From Glycomyces sambucus (GTDB taxonomy: Bacteria > Actinomycetota > Actinomycetes > Mycobacteriales > Micromonosporaceae): 64,000 bases of DNA. The notes below the pieces were generated by a model. That model searched no databases and had not been told where the DNA came from. It saw only the letters and a list, made by a program, of their open reading frames with translations. Where the stretch lies: NCBI RefSeq assembly GCF_900102815.1, contig NZ_FNGF01000008.1:104872-168871 (forward strand), given 5' to 3'. Below are positions 25,788-35,873 of this stretch, piece after piece. Positions within the stretch are counted from its first letter, which is position 1; each line of letters begins with the position of its first letter. Position numbers and translations under genes: made by a program.

Positions 25788-27296
25788 TTACCGGACGAAC
25801 ACGTTGATGTCGGAGATGGTGAGCTTGAAGCCGCCGGAGGAGGCGGGGAGCTCGGTCACCCAGACGACGATGTAGCGGGCGGACTGGCCGCCGGCCTGGA
25901 GTTCGATGTTGGTGTCGGCGTCGGCGACGGGCGGGGCCAGTTCGGTGAAGTCGTCGACGATCGCCTGGTCGCCCTCGGAGGAGTCGCCGGGGTCCTCGTC
26001 GCCGGCGAGGAGGCCGACGGTGGCGCCGGCGCTGGTCATCTGGACCCGGACGGAGGCGACCTCCATGGCCTCGCCGAGGTCGATGAGGATGCCCATGCCG
26101 GGCTTGAGGTTCCCGAAGCCGGGGTCGTTGTAGTACGTGTTGGTGGACCAGCCGGTGGAGGCGTTGCCGTCGATGACGGCCTCGACGCCCTCGCCCTGGT
26201 CGCGGTCGCCGTCAGGCGGGTCGACGACGCGGATGTCGGCTTCGGTGATCTCGGCCTCGGTGGGGGCGGCGACGTCGCTCTCGCCCTCTTCGGAGGCGTC
26301 GCCGCCGGTGTCCTCGCCGGTGATCTGGTCTTCGGCCCCGGCGGGGTCGTCGCCGCCGCCGAAGACGATGGCGCTGCCGACGACGCCGGCGAAGATGACC
26401 GCGGCGACCACGGCGGCGACCACGGCGAGGCGCTTCATGCCCAGGGGCGGTGCGGCGGCGTCGCCGGAGAGGCGGCGGCCGAGGTTGAGGCTGCCGAGGT
26501 TGATGGCGCCGAGGACGCTGGTGGCCTGGGCGGGTGCGGGGTCGGCGCCGCCGGTCTCGGAGAGGCGGCGCAGTTCGACGGCGAGTTCGGCGGCCGAGGG
26601 CGGGGTCTGGGAGTGGTCGAGGAGGTCCGCGGTGAGCTGGGAGAGGCGGGCGGGGACGCCGGGGACGACCTTGGCGGCGTCGAGGACGCGGCCCCATTCG
26701 TCGGTGGCGGCGTCGGGCAGGCCGGTGTTCTCGGCGGGGACGACGCGCGGCCAGGCGCCGGTGAGGCAGGCGTAGAGGGTCGCGCCGAGCGCGCGCACGT
26801 CCTCGACCTGGGTGTTCCCGGGTTCGTTGCGGGGCTCGGTGACCATGACGCGGTCGTCCTCGGAGAGGAGGATCGAGCCGGGCTGGAGGTCGGCGTGGGT
26901 GACGCCGCCGTCGTGGAGGGCGGCGACCGCGTCGGCGACCGAGGCGACGAGTTCGAGCGCGTGGGCGCTCTCGAGGGTCTGCTGCTCGAGGACGCCGCGG
27001 AGGGAGGAGCCGTTGACCCATTCGCGCACCACGTAGGCGAACCGGTCCTCGTCGACCGCGTCGTACACGTCGACCATGGAGTCGACGTGCGTGCGGGAGG
27101 CGGCCACGGCGGCGGTCATGGTCGGGGCCGCGGCCTCGCCGCCGGGGGAGCGCAGGACGACCGCGACGGAGCGGTGGAGGAGCACGTCGACGCCGCGCCA
27201 GAGTTGGCGGTGGCCGTTCGCGCCTCCGAGGAGCTCTTCGAGGCGGTACCGCTCTGCGAGCAGGTCGCCCACGGACGGCACTTCGGCGGAACTCAT
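25788..27296 (-). CDS. Membrane pseudokinase with extracellular discoidin-like domain
   Basis: 502 residues. The cytosolic kinase-like domain (about 12-250) lacks key catalytic residues: no Lys in the SVAVVLRSP strand, HAD instead of HRD (134-136), and TEP where DFG belongs (153-155). A single TM segment follows at 288-313. An acidic linker leads to an extracellular beta-sandwich (about 350-502) with DGNASTGWSTNTYYNDPGFG, typical of F5/8-type C or NPCBM-like carbohydrate-binding modules. Family knowledge: in M. tuberculosis the equivalent domain is fused to MurJ/MviN, is phosphorylated and recruits FhaA to control lipid II export. Here it is a separate gene downstream of murJ. A Shine-Dalgarno (GGGGAGGA) precedes the ATG. 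Confidence 0.87.
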   Translation of the reverse strand: MSSAEVPSVGDLLAERYRLEELLGGANGHRQLWRGVDVLLHRSVAVVLRSPGGEAAAPTMTAAVAASRTHVDSMVDVYDAVDEDRFAYVVREWVNGSSLRGVLEQQTLESAHALELVASVADAVAALHDGGVTHADLQPGSILLSEDDRVMVTEPRNEPGNTQVEDVRALGATLYACLTGAWPRVVPAENTGLPDAATDEWGRVLDAAKVVPGVPARLSQLTADLLDHSQTPPSAAELAVELRRLSETGGADPAPAQATSVLGAINLGSLNLGRRLSGDAAAPPLGMKRLAVVAAVVAAVIFAGVVGSAIVFGGGDDPAGAEDQITGEDTGGDASEEGESDVAAPTEAEITEADIRVVDPPDGDRDQGEGVEAVIDGNASTGWSTNTYYNDPGFGNLKPGMGILIDLGEAMEVASVRVQMTSAGATVGLLAGDEDPGDSSEGDQAIVDDFTELAPPVADADTNIELQAGGQSARYIVVWVTELPASSGGFKLTISDINVFVR

Positions 27297-27439
27297 GGTG
27301 CGGGGTCCTCCCCTCTCAGACCGACCCCGCGGAGGGGCCGTGCCGGCCGGTCGGGTCTTTCAGGCGTAGAAGCGGTTCAGCGTGGTGCAGGGTTGCTCGG
27401 CGATCCAAGGCCATAGTGCACGTATGGATCGTACTTGCC

Positions 27440-29257
27440 TCATCGTCGCAGCCTTGCGCGCACCGTTGCCTGGAGCGACGCCATTTCAGTGACGCGGAAT
27501 ACCAGGCAGGCCGCGAGATACACGCCCAGGAGGGCGATGCCGAGGACGAACGACGCACCGAGCTGCCCGAGTTTGGAACCGGACACGTCGGGCCAGGCGA
27601 GCCAGCCCGCGTAGGCGGCGGCGCCGGCGATGACCGCGGCGGCACCGGTGCGGACCAGGCCGTTCGCGGTCTTGCGCATGCCGAGGAGGCCGACGCGCTT
27701 GCGCAGCAGGCTCATCGAGAGCAGGAGCGAGACGAGGTAGGAGACGCCGTTGGCGGCGATGAGGCCGACGACGACCTGTTCGAGGGGGAGGAACGCGAAC
27801 GCGAGGAGGTACCCGCCGATGCGGATCGCGATGACCGGCAGGTTGAACAGGCCGACGGTCTTGGTGTCGGTCTGGGCGTAGAACGCGTAGATCTGCAGCT
27901 GGCTCACCGAGAACGGCATGAGCACGACGCCGATCATCAGGAGCGCCTGCCCGGTGGCGAGGGCCATGGTGTGGTCGTAGGCGCCCCACTGGAAGATCGC
28001 CATCGCGATCGGCTCGTGGAGGGCGACGAACACGGCGGCGATGGGCACGAGCAGGAACGACGCGAGGCGGATGCCGGAGGAGAGGTGGTCGGTGAGCTCG
28101 GGCCAGCGGCGGTCGTCGGCGGCGCGGGTCATGCGCGGCATGAGCGCTGTGATGACGGAGACGGCGACGATGCCGTGGGCCATCATCATCATGAGGTACG
28201 CGTTGTTGTAGACGGTGGTGCCGGGCACGAACTGGCCTTCGGCGGCGTTCCCGGAGGCGGCGTTCGCGACCTTGATCACGGCCATGACGGCGACCTGGTT
28301 GGCGACGACGAACAGGAGCGTCCACGCGGCCATGCGGCGGATGTCGCGCAGCGGCAGGGCCTTGAAGTCGAACCGCAGCCGCCACCGGAACCCGGCCCTG
28401 CGCAGGGCGGGGGCGAGGCACAGGACCTGGATGAGCACGCCCGCGGTGGTGCCGCCGCCGAGGAGGATGATCATCCCGTTGGTGACCTGGTCGGCGGAGG
28501 CGAACAGCTCCCCGCCGGGGCCGGGGACGGCGTCGCGGGTGTAGACGAGGAAGAACACCGCGCCGACGGTGATGACGACGAGGTTGTTGATGATCGGCAC
28601 CCACATGGGGGCGCCGAAGTGCTCGCGCGAGTTGAGGACCCCGGAGAGGACCGCGAACAGCCCGTACAGGAGCAGGGCCGGGAGCATGAGGTAGGAGAAC
28701 TCGGTGACGAGCCCGTACTGGGCGGGCTCGGCCATGGCGCGGGCGATGAGCGGCGCGCACAGGGTGACGACGAGTGCGGCGCCGCCGAGGACGAGGGCCG
28801 CGAGGGTGAGCAGGCGCTGCGCGAACGCGTCGCCGCCGTCGGGGTCGTTCTTGTGGGCCTTGACGAACAGCGGCATGATGATGCTCGCGAACACGCCGCC
28901 GAGGACGAGCTCGTAGATCATCTGCGGGAAGTACTGCGCGGTCGTGTACGAGTTGCCGAGGAGCCCGGCGCCGATCGCGGCGGAGATGACGACGGTGCGC
29001 CCGAACCCGGTGACGCGCGAGACGAGGGAGCCGGCGCCCATGAGGAGGCTGGAGCGGACCACGTTCTTGCCCTGCGGGCGCGGCGGCTGAGGGGTCGGCG
29101 CCGCGGCGGGCGGGGGTCCGGCGGGGGCGTACCCGTTGCCGGTGAGCGGGCCGGCGGGGCGGAAGGACTGGGGGTTCGCGTGGGGGCGGGGGCCCAGGGC
29201 GGGGCCAGAGGGCGAGCGGTCCGGGCCAGGTCCCGGTCTCGCGCTAGGTTCGGCCAT
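27440..29257 (-). CDS. murJ: Lipid II flippase MurJ (MviN)
   Basis: 605 residues. A cytosolic Pro/Gly-rich N terminus of about 65 residues leads into about 14 membrane helices of the MOP/MviN family. Seen: RSSLLMGAGSLVSRVTGFGRTVVISAAIG, the first conserved helix pair, then AQYFPQMIYELVLGGVFASIIMPLF and the charged-residue region around RDIRRMAAW. The ATG at 29257 has GGAGG at 8 nt. The pseudokinase follows after 143 bp. The gene diverges from cca by only 30 bp, so both promoters are compressed or overlap. Confidence 0.94.
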   Translation of the reverse strand: MAEPSARPGPGPDRSPSGPALGPRPHANPQSFRPAGPLTGNGYAPAGPPPAAAPTPQPPRPQGKNVVRSSLLMGAGSLVSRVTGFGRTVVISAAIGAGLLGNSYTTAQYFPQMIYELVLGGVFASIIMPLFVKAHKNDPDGGDAFAQRLLTLAALVLGGAALVVTLCAPLIARAMAEPAQYGLVTEFSYLMLPALLLYGLFAVLSGVLNSREHFGAPMWVPIINNLVVITVGAVFFLVYTRDAVPGPGGELFASADQVTNGMIILLGGGTTAGVLIQVLCLAPALRRAGFRWRLRFDFKALPLRDIRRMAAWTLLFVVANQVAVMAVIKVANAASGNAAEGQFVPGTTVYNNAYLMMMMAHGIVAVSVITALMPRMTRAADDRRWPELTDHLSSGIRLASFLLVPIAAVFVALHEPIAMAIFQWGAYDHTMALATGQALLMIGVVLMPFSVSQLQIYAFYAQTDTKTVGLFNLPVIAIRIGGYLLAFAFLPLEQVVVGLIAANGVSYLVSLLLSMSLLRKRVGLLGMRKTANGLVRTGAAAVIAGAAAYAGWLAWPDVSGSKLGQLGASFVLGIALLGVYLAACLVFRVTEMASLQATVRARLRR

Positions 29258-29287
29258 TCTCGCACCCTCCGCTAAGCTTGCCCGGCG

Positions 29288-30721
29288 ATGTCTGACAACA
29301 GTAGCGGTAAGGAAATCACGGTCCCGCCGATAGCCGATGAGCTGGGTCGGGTGTTCGAGCGGGAGGGCCACGAGCTGCACCTGGTCGGCGGCCCGGTCCG
29401 CGACGCGGTCCTGCGCCGGCCCGTGAGCGACCTCGACTTCACCACCGGCGCCCGCCCCGAGGCGACCGAGGCGATCCTGCGCGCCCACTGCTCCACGGTG
29501 TGGACCACCGGCGCCGACTTCGGGACCATCGGCGGCATGTTCCGCGGCGAGCAGGTCGAGGTGACCACGTTCCGCGCCGACGCGTACGACCGCGTCGGCC
29601 GCAACCCGGTGGTCCGCTACGGCGACCGGCTCGAGGACGACCTGGAGCGCCGCGACTTCACCGTGAACGCCATGGCCGTGTCGCTGCCCGGCCACGTGTT
29701 CGCCGACCCGTTCGGCGGCATCGCCGACATCGCCCGGCGCACCATCCGCACGCCCGCGTCCCCGGAGTCGTCGTTCGCCGACGACCCGCTGCGGATGCTC
29801 CGGGCCGCGCGCTTCGCCGCGCAGCTCGGCTTCGACGTCGAGGCGCCGACGCTCGCCGCGATGCGTGACCTGGCCCCGGAGCTGTCGCGGATCACCGCCG
29901 AGCGCGTCCGGGACGAGTTCGTGAAGCTCATGCTCGCGCCCGACCCGGTCGCGGGCCTGCGGCTGCTGGTCGACACCGGCCTCGCCGACCGGTTCCTGCC
30001 CGAGCTCCCGGCGCTGCGCATGGAGATCGACGAGCACGCCCAGCACAAGGACGTCTACGAGCACTCGCTCCAGGTGCTGCGCAACGCGATCGGCCTGGAG
30101 ACCGGCGGCCCGGACCTGCTGCTGCGGATCGCGGCGCTCCTGCACGACATCGGCAAGCCCGAGACCAAGGAGGTCGTCGCGGGCGGGGGCGTCACCTTCC
30201 ACCACCACGACATCGCCGGCGCGCGCCTCGCGCGCCGCCGCATGCGCGAACTGCGCTTCCCCAAGGCCGACGTGCAGGCCGTGTCGCTGCTCATCTCCCT
30301 GCACCTGCGCTTCTACGGGTACGCCGACGGCGAGGAGGGCGGCTGGACCGACTCCGCGGTCCGCCGCTACGTCACCGACGCCGACGGCCAGCTCGACCGG
30401 CTCAACGCCCTGGTCCGCTCCGACTGCACGACCCGCAACCGGCGCAAGGCCGAGCGGCTGCGCCGCGACTACGACGCGTTCGAGGAGCGCATCGCGCGGC
30501 TGCGGGCCGAGGAGGACCTGCGCGCGGTCCGCCCCGACCTCGACGGCAACGCCATCATGGAGCTGCTGGGCCTGCGGCCCGGCCCCGAGGTGGGCCGGGC
30601 CTGGGCGTTCCTCAAGGAGCTGCGGCTGGAGCGCGGCCCGCTGCCTCGCGAGGCGGCGGAGTCGGAGCTGCTCGCTTGGGCCGCACGGGAAGGGATCGCA
30701 CCGCGTCCAGACGCGGGATGA
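29288..30721 (+). CDS. cca: CCA tRNA nucleotidyltransferase
   Basis: Adds or repairs the 3' CCA of tRNAs, needed here because the tRNA-Leu in this window does not encode CCA. 477 residues. The nucleotidyltransferase head has LVGGPVRDAVL and the catalytic DLD (Asp48, Asp50), then RRDFTVNAMA and DPLRMLRAARFAAQLGF. An HD domain follows with ALLHDIGKPETK. The ATG lacks a clear Shine-Dalgarno; a TAAGCT hexamer 9 nt upstream may make it nearly leaderless. Its 3' end overlaps the convergent membrane protein gene by 110 bp. Confidence 0.95.
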   Translation: MSDNSSGKEITVPPIADELGRVFEREGHELHLVGGPVRDAVLRRPVSDLDFTTGARPEATEAILRAHCSTVWTTGADFGTIGGMFRGEQVEVTTFRADAYDRVGRNPVVRYGDRLEDDLERRDFTVNAMAVSLPGHVFADPFGGIADIARRTIRTPASPESSFADDPLRMLRAARFAAQLGFDVEAPTLAAMRDLAPELSRITAERVRDEFVKLMLAPDPVAGLRLLVDTGLADRFLPELPALRMEIDEHAQHKDVYEHSLQVLRNAIGLETGGPDLLLRIAALLHDIGKPETKEVVAGGGVTFHHHDIAGARLARRRMRELRFPKADVQAVSLLISLHLRFYGYADGEEGGWTDSAVRRYVTDADGQLDRLNALVRSDCTTRNRRKAERLRRDYDAFEERIARLRAEEDLRAVRPDLDGNAIMELLGLRPGPEVGRAWAFLKELRLERGPLPREAAESELLAWAAREGIAPRPDAG

Positions 30722-32171
30722 GGACCTCCTGCACCACCAGGGCGCACATGACCGCGACCGCGATCCACCGCGAGGCGGCCGCGGCCAGGAACAGGCCCTC
30801 GGGGATGCCCCGGCCGTCCTCGGCCGAGACCTGGAGCATCTTGCCGTAGAACGCGAAGAAGTAGCAGAGCTCCGCGGCCTGCCACACCAGGAAGAAGCCC
30901 CACTTGGGGCGGGCGAGGACCACGAGCGGGAGCAGCCACAGCACGTACTGCTGCGACCAGACCTTCCCGAACAGCAGGAACGTCGCGATCACCAGGAAGC
31001 ACAGCTGCGCGAGGCGCGGCACCACGTCCTCGGTCGAGGGGGCCTTGAGCCCGAACGCGCCGCCCGCGGTGCGCCGCTGCGCGAAGAACCCGAGCGCGGC
31101 GATCCCCAGGCAGGACAAGGCGAACAGGACCAGGTACAGGTCGTTGACGAACTCGGAGTCCCACAGGGCCTCCCAGCCGGTGACGCCCCGCAGGACGTAC
31201 CAGCCGGTGCCCCAGTCCACGGGCCGCTCCGAGTTGAGCTCGAAGAACCGCATCCACGAGTCCGGCCACAGGTACGCGACGGGCCCGTTGAAGACCGCCC
31301 ACACGAGCGCGGCGGTCGCGGTCGCCTGGAGCGCGGGCAGGACCCGCTTCTGCCGCAGGGCGAGCACGAGCAGCGGGCCGATGAACAGGAGCGCGTAGAA
31401 CTTCGCGGCGACGGCCAGGCCGAGGAACAGCCCGGCCATGACCGGGCGGCCGCGCTGCCAGTACAGGAAGAACGGCATCGACAGCGCGACCGCGAACAGG
31501 TCCCAGTTGACGGTGGCCGTCACCAGGATCACCGGCGCGGCCGCGAGCATCATCGCGTCCCACGGCCGCGAGGGCCGGGAGTGGACGAGCGCGGGGTCGG
31601 GGCTGGGCCCCGGCAGGTCGGTGCGGCGGTTGTCGGTGCGGATCCGGTGCAGCACGGCGATGGCGGCGGCGCCGCAGATGAAGAGGACGATCGCGTTGAG
31701 GTGCCAGAAGATCGGGCCGCCGTCGGTCCCGGCGACGGCGCCGAGCCGGTAGGCGATCTGCCCCAGGACCCCCATGAACCAGCCGGTCAGTACCGGGTAT
31801 TCGACCGGATGGTCGCGGTAGGGGACCGCGCCCTCGTTCAGCTTCTCGGCGCCCCACAGGGCGCGGATGTCGGTGTAGCAGGCGCCGGTGTACTGCTGCC
31901 AGTCCACCCAGCCGCCCGCCGAGCACGGGTACTTCTGGAGCCAGTTGACCGCGAACGCGATCAGGCCGGTGAGGAGGATGACGCGGATCGGGATCCAGAA
32001 CGCGCGCCGCGGCGGGTCGACGGCGTGGTCGCCGAACGGCCCGCCGATGAACGCCGAGGCGAACCGGACGGCGCGGTCGGTGAGGGAGGGTGCGGCCGGG
32101 GGGTGCCCGGCGGGCCGCGCGCGCTCGGCGGCGGCCTGCTCGGGGGTCGGCTCGATGGAAGACGGCGGCAT
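30612..32171 (-). CDS. GT87/DUF2029-type polytopic membrane glycosyltransferase
   Basis: 519 residues with roughly ten to twelve membrane helices. Seen: PVEYPVLTGWFMGVLG, a conserved loop of GT-C type mannosyltransferases, then NWDLFAVALSMPFFLYWQRG, AAKFYALLFIGPLLVLALR and VWSQQYVLWLLPLVVL. It resembles M. tuberculosis Rv0051, which lies beside ponA1 in the same order. GT-C enzymes use polyprenyl-phosphate sugars outside the membrane; the substrate here is unknown. The ATG at 32171 lies in a 13-bp-arm palindrome whose loop holds a CACAAT hexamer, 7 nt from the start. Its last 110 bp run antisense through the end of cca. Confidence 0.8.
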   Translation of the reverse strand: MPPSSIEPTPEQAAAERARPAGHPPAAPSLTDRAVRFASAFIGGPFGDHAVDPPRRAFWIPIRVILLTGLIAFAVNWLQKYPCSAGGWVDWQQYTGACYTDIRALWGAEKLNEGAVPYRDHPVEYPVLTGWFMGVLGQIAYRLGAVAGTDGGPIFWHLNAIVLFICGAAAIAVLHRIRTDNRRTDLPGPSPDPALVHSRPSRPWDAMMLAAAPVILVTATVNWDLFAVALSMPFFLYWQRGRPVMAGLFLGLAVAAKFYALLFIGPLLVLALRQKRVLPALQATATAALVWAVFNGPVAYLWPDSWMRFFELNSERPVDWGTGWYVLRGVTGWEALWDSEFVNDLYLVLFALSCLGIAALGFFAQRRTAGGAFGLKAPSTEDVVPRLAQLCFLVIATFLLFGKVWSQQYVLWLLPLVVLARPKWGFFLVWQAAELCYFFAFYGKMLQVSAEDGRGIPEGLFLAAAASRWIAVAVMCALVVQEVLIPRLDAVRSLPVRPKRAAPTPPPREAAGRAPAAAP

Positions 32172-32196
32172 GGGCCCTATTGTGGCCCATGCCGCC
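32164..32196. promoter_or_regulatory. Palindrome over the GT87-like gene start
   Basis: Perfect inverted repeat with 13-bp arms, GGCGGCATGGGCC and GGCCCATGCCGCC, and a 7-nt loop (32177-32183). One arm contains the start codon at 32171. The loop contains ACAAT(A) on the minus strand, a likely -10. It may be an operator or an mRNA/DNA structure that controls this gene. Confidence 0.65.
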
Positions 32197-32238
32197 GCAT
32201 GGCTGTGACGGGCCGAGGACCGCTCCCCGGCCCCGCCG

Positions 32239-35200
32239 TCAATTGTCGTCGTCGGGAGTGGTCGAACCCTCCTCGGTCGGGTCCGTGGACGGCTCCTCGT
32301 CGCACGAGGGCGGGTCCCACGGCATGCCCGTGCACTCCTCCTCGGTGGTCGACTCGCCCTCGGAGGGGTCGGTCGTCGGCTGGTCGGTGTCGTCGTCCTC
32401 CTCGGCGGGCGTGCAGGTCTCGCCGTCCCAGGTGCCGCCGTCCGCTTCGCAGTCCTCCTTGGCCTGCTCGTCGACCTGGCCCGCGCACAGCGGGTCCTCG
32501 GGCTTGGCCGCGCAGAACGCGCCGCCCTCGATCGGGCCGCCGGCCTTCTCGATGTCCCAGGCGGTGACGTTGCCGGCGTCGTCGTCCTTCCCGGCCCACT
32601 CCTCCTCGTCCCAGTCCTTCTTGTCCAGGATCCGCTCCATGGCGGTGAACCAGACGGGGTAGGCGGTGTTGGAGCCGAACACGTTGTCCTTGTTGCCGTC
32701 GACGTCGGCGATCGGGTCCGACTCGGAGGTCAGGTTCCCGACCCACGCGGCGATGGACAGCTGCGGGATCGCGCCGACGTACCAGGCGTGGGCGTTGTAG
32801 GAGTCGGGGTACTCGTTCCCGTCCTCGTCCTTGCCCCCGGCCTCCCAGGTCCCGGTCTTGCCGAAGTAGTCGCGGCCGAGGTCGTCGCCGCTGGAGGACT
32901 CGCCGTGGATCTCCGAGCCGATCCACTGCAGGTTCTGCGCGGTCGTGGTCTGGATGACCTGCTCGGACTCGAGCTCGTTGATCGGGGCGACCTCCTCGCC
33001 CTTGTACTCGACCTTGGCCACGAAGTGCGACTCGTTGTAGAGGCCGTCGTTGGCGATGGTCGCGTAGATCGAGGCCATGTCGCGCACGCTGGTCGGGTAC
33101 TGGCCGAACGAGATGTGGTTGTAGAACGGGTCGGTGTTGCCGTTGCCGCCGATCTCGCACGGCGTGGGCTCCTCCGCGTACAGGAAGTAGCCCTCGGTGT
33201 TGACGATCGGCTGGCAGTCGTCGGTGACCTGGATGCCCGCGTAGACGTCCCAGTTGCCGGAGGCGTCGACGATCGACTCGCCCGTGTCGGGGTCGACCGC
33301 GGTCCCGTGCTGGGTGTAGGTGCCGTCGTCGTTCATCACGTAGTTGATGGAGACGTCCCACGCCTTGCCGGAGTCGTCCTCGATCGTGCGGGCCTGGTTC
33401 ATGACCGACAGGCCCATCTTGTCGGCGTAGTCGAGGATCGTCGCGGCGCCGTACTCCTCGGAGATGGTGTACATCGGGGTGTTCTTCGACTCGCGGACCG
33501 CGTCGGTCAGCGTCATCTCGACCTTCGAGTTCTGGCTGCCGTTGCGCAGCGTGCACTCGGGGTAGTCCCCGCCGCCGATGCACGACTCGGAGTCGTCGAG
33601 GGTCAGCGACTCGAACTCGCGCGGCGAGGAGGCGTTGAACCAGGAGTTGATCGAGTCGCCCTCTTCGAGCGCGGTCGCGGCGGTGATCATCTTGAACGTC
33701 GAGGACGGCGGGTGCGGGGACTCGGCGCCGGCCTTGTCGACGCCGAAGCCGTCGTCGCCGCCGTAGTAGCCGAGGATCGCGCCCGTCTCCGGGTCGATCG
33801 CGACCATCGCCGTCATCATGTACGGGTCGTACTCCTTGAGCGCGGCGTCGTCGTTGCTGTTCTCGAACTGGGCGTAGCCCTCGTCGGTGAGGTCGCGCTC
33901 GGCCTGGTTGCGGTCGGTCACGACATTGCCCTCGGAGTCGACCGGCTGCTCGGCGTCGTTCTCCTTCACCTTGATCTCGCCGCGCGAGCCGGTGGACTTG
34001 AGCGACGCCTGGATGTCCGGGTCGATGGTGAGGGTGACGGAGTAGCCGCCGTCCCGCTTGCTCTCCTCGGTGCCCTTGAGCATGTCCTTGGTGATGCCGT
34101 ACCGCTCTTCGAGCTCGTCGAAGACGTAGCCGTCGAGCTCGTTGATGATGAAGCCGACGTCGGTGTTGCCGCCCCACGAGCCCGACGCGTTGAACTCGGC
34201 GGTCAGGCTGGCGATGACGTCCTCGAACTTCGCCGCGTCGCGGTCGGCCTGCGGGAGCTGGCCGGTCTCGACCAGCGCGTCCATGGTGAAGTCCCAGCGG
34301 CCCTTGGCCGCGCCCTCGTCGTAGTAGTCGGTGTAGAACGGGTCGTAGTAGCCGTTCGGGGACTTCACCTGCATGACGATGTAGGCGGCCTGGCCGTAGG
34401 TGAGCTCTTCGAGCTCGACGTTGAAGTAGTTCTTCGCGGCGGCCTTGATCCCGTACGCCCCCCGGCCGAAGTAGGCCATGTTGAGGTAGGCGGTGATGAT
34501 CTCGTCCTTGTCGTACTCGGACTCCATCTTGATGGCGAGCGCGGCCTCGCGGGCCTTGCGGTCGTAGGAGATCTCGTCGCGCGCGTCGAGGACCATGCCG
34601 GCGTACTGCTGGGTGATGGTCGAGGCGCCCTGGGTGTCGCCGCCGGTGAGGTTGTTGACGAGCGCGCCCATGGTGCGCACGTAGTCGACGCCGCCGTGGT
34701 CCCAGAACTTGCGGTCCTCGAGGGCCACGAGCGAGTCGGTGACGCTCTCGGGGGCCTCGCCCGGGTCGATCTGGAGGCGCAGGGTGTCGCCGTAGGCGCC
34801 GGCCTGGACGCCGTTGGCGTAGAAGAACGCGGAGGACTCGCCCTTGCGGAAGACGTTCTCGAGCTCGGGCGTGTTCTGGAAGAACCAGGTGGCGATGACG
34901 GTGACGCTCGCCACGAAGATGATGCCCATCGCGATGAACGCGGCGAGCATCTTGCGGCCGAGGCGCTTGCGCTTCTTCTTGCCGTTCTCGAGGTCGTCCT
35001 TGCTCAGGGGCCCGTTGCCGGCCCTGCGGCGGCCGCCGCCGGCGCCGGCGCGGCCGGGCCGCTCGTCGGCGTCGTCGAGGTTGATGGGCCGGGCGGTGCC
35101 GACGGAGGCGCGTCCCGCGCCGCCCACGGACGCCGAGCCCACCGAGGCGCGGCCCGAGCCGCCGCCCACCTGGGCGGAGCCGACCGAGGCCGACCCGACC

Positions 35201-35535
35201 GAGGCCGATCCGACCGAGGCGCGGCCGGAGCCGCCGCCCACGGACGCCGAGCCCGAGGGCCGGGCGCCGCCGACGGAGGCGGAGCCGCGCCCGGCGGGCG
35301 CCTGCCCGCCGTAGCCCTGCTGCGGCCGCTGCCGGGGCCCGGGCGCCGATCCGTAGCCGCCCCCCTGCGGCTGCGGCGGCTGCTGCCGTCCCTGCTGCGG
35401 TCCGCCGCCCCACCCGTACTCGGGCTCGCGCGGGCCGCCGGAGGCGCTCCCGTAGGCGCGGCCCTGCCCGGAGGCGCGGCCCTGCGGCCCGCCGTTCTCG
35501 GGCGGCGGGGCGGGGCGGTAACCGTTGTCGCTCAT
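32239..35535 (-). CDS. ponA: Bifunctional class A penicillin-binding protein
   Basis: Peptidoglycan glycosyltransferase and transpeptidase, 1098 residues. A long cytosolic N terminus (about 195 residues) carries repeated SASVG/RASVG units, followed by a basic [10 protein letters not shown] patch and one TM helix (196-219). The GT51 domain has [10 protein letters not shown] (catalytic Glu273), GASTITQQ and [15 protein letters not shown]. The transpeptidase domain has SxxK (Ser612-Thr-Phe-Lys615), SKN (683-685) and KTG (893-895). The C-terminal tail is acidic, Thr/Asp/Glu-rich, with a few Cys. ATG 35535 is preferred over TTG 35541. The order ponA-GT87 matches mycobacterial ponA1-Rv0051. Confidence 0.95.
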   Translation of the reverse strand: MSDNGYRPAPPPENGGPQGRASGQGRAYGSASGGPREPEYGWGGGPQQGRQQPPQPQGGGYGSAPGPRQRPQQGYGGQAPAGRGSASVGGARPSGSASVGGGSGRASVGSASVGSASVGSAQVGGGSGRASVGSASVGGAGRASVGTARPINLDDADERPGRAGAGGGRRRAGNGPLSKDDLENGKKKRKRLGRKMLAAFIAMGIIFVASVTVIATWFFQNTPELENVFRKGESSAFFYANGVQAGAYGDTLRLQIDPGEAPESVTDSLVALEDRKFWDHGGVDYVRTMGALVNNLTGGDTQGASTITQQYAGMVLDARDEISYDRKAREAALAIKMESEYDKDEIITAYLNMAYFGRGAYGIKAAAKNYFNVELEELTYGQAAYIVMQVKSPNGYYDPFYTDYYDEGAAKGRWDFTMDALVETGQLPQADRDAAKFEDVIASLTAEFNASGSWGGNTDVGFIINELDGYVFDELEERYGITKDMLKGTEESKRDGGYSVTLTIDPDIQASLKSTGSRGEIKVKENDAEQPVDSEGNVVTDRNQAERDLTDEGYAQFENSNDDAALKEYDPYMMTAMVAIDPETGAILGYYGGDDGFGVDKAGAESPHPPSSTFKMITAATALEEGDSINSWFNASSPREFESLTLDDSESCIGGGDYPECTLRNGSQNSKVEMTLTDAVRESKNTPMYTISEEYGAATILDYADKMGLSVMNQARTIEDDSGKAWDVSINYVMNDDGTYTQHGTAVDPDTGESIVDASGNWDVYAGIQVTDDCQPIVNTEGYFLYAEEPTPCEIGGNGNTDPFYNHISFGQYPTSVRDMASIYATIANDGLYNESHFVAKVEYKGEEVAPINELESEQVIQTTTAQNLQWIGSEIHGESSSGDDLGRDYFGKTGTWEAGGKDEDGNEYPDSYNAHAWYVGAIPQLSIAAWVGNLTSESDPIADVDGNKDNVFGSNTAYPVWFTAMERILDKKDWDEEEWAGKDDDAGNVTAWDIEKAGGPIEGGAFCAAKPEDPLCAGQVDEQAKEDCEADGGTWDGETCTPAEEDDDTDQPTTDPSEGESTTEEECTGMPWDPPSCDEEPSTDPTEEGSTTPDDDN
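35095..35283 (-). repeat. SASVG repeat tract in ponA
   Basis: In-frame degenerate repeats encode [26 protein letters not shown] and GRASVGS units (about residues 85-147). Variable numbers of units would lengthen or shorten the cytosolic N terminus of the PBP without a frameshift. Confidence 0.8.
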
Positions 35536-35873
35536 GCTCAACCATCCACGTGCTGTACAACCCCAGCGGGGCTTGCCGGTCGGCCCGGTGCGCGCCGGAA
35601 GGGTGGCGCCCCGCGGGGGGCGCTCCGGCGGACCGGCATTCGCAAAGGTCTACTTCCGGCATGGGGGGTGGCCGGTCGTCTCGCAGTTTCGCACACCGAA
35701 TCTGAGAGGACTCTGCTAGATCGCATCGTGGGGCCGAGCCTATCGGAACAGTGGGCCTCTGAACAGGGCGCGGACCCGAGTCTTGACGTGATTTGCACCT
35801 GCGGTTATGGTTACCGAGATGTATCGGTCCGATACATCGAGCAGTTAGATCGCCGTGTGAAGGGAGGGACGGG
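35536..35873. other. ponA-padR divergent intergenic region
   Basis: 338 bp with no gene. It holds the padR promoter and operator (35783-35838) near its right end. I see no convincing ponA promoter in it; an ATG-proximal GGATGG is the only ribosome-site-like signal for ponA. Confidence 0.6.
35783..35838 (+). promoter_or_regulatory. padR-ino1 promoter and PadR-type operator
   Basis: TTGACG (35783-35788), a 17-bp spacer and TATGGT (35806-35811) make a good sigma-70 promoter. The expected transcription start (about 35818) is covered by a perfect inverted repeat, GATGTATCGG-T-CCGATACATC (35818-35838), with ATGTA/TACAT ends like known PadR-family operators. Autorepression of padR-ino1 is the likely effect. 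Confidence 0.78.

Noticed and set aside
27440-30304. A 954-codon frame including murJ
   Set aside because: The first 349 codons are antisense to cca. The ATG at 29257 with GGAGG starts murJ.
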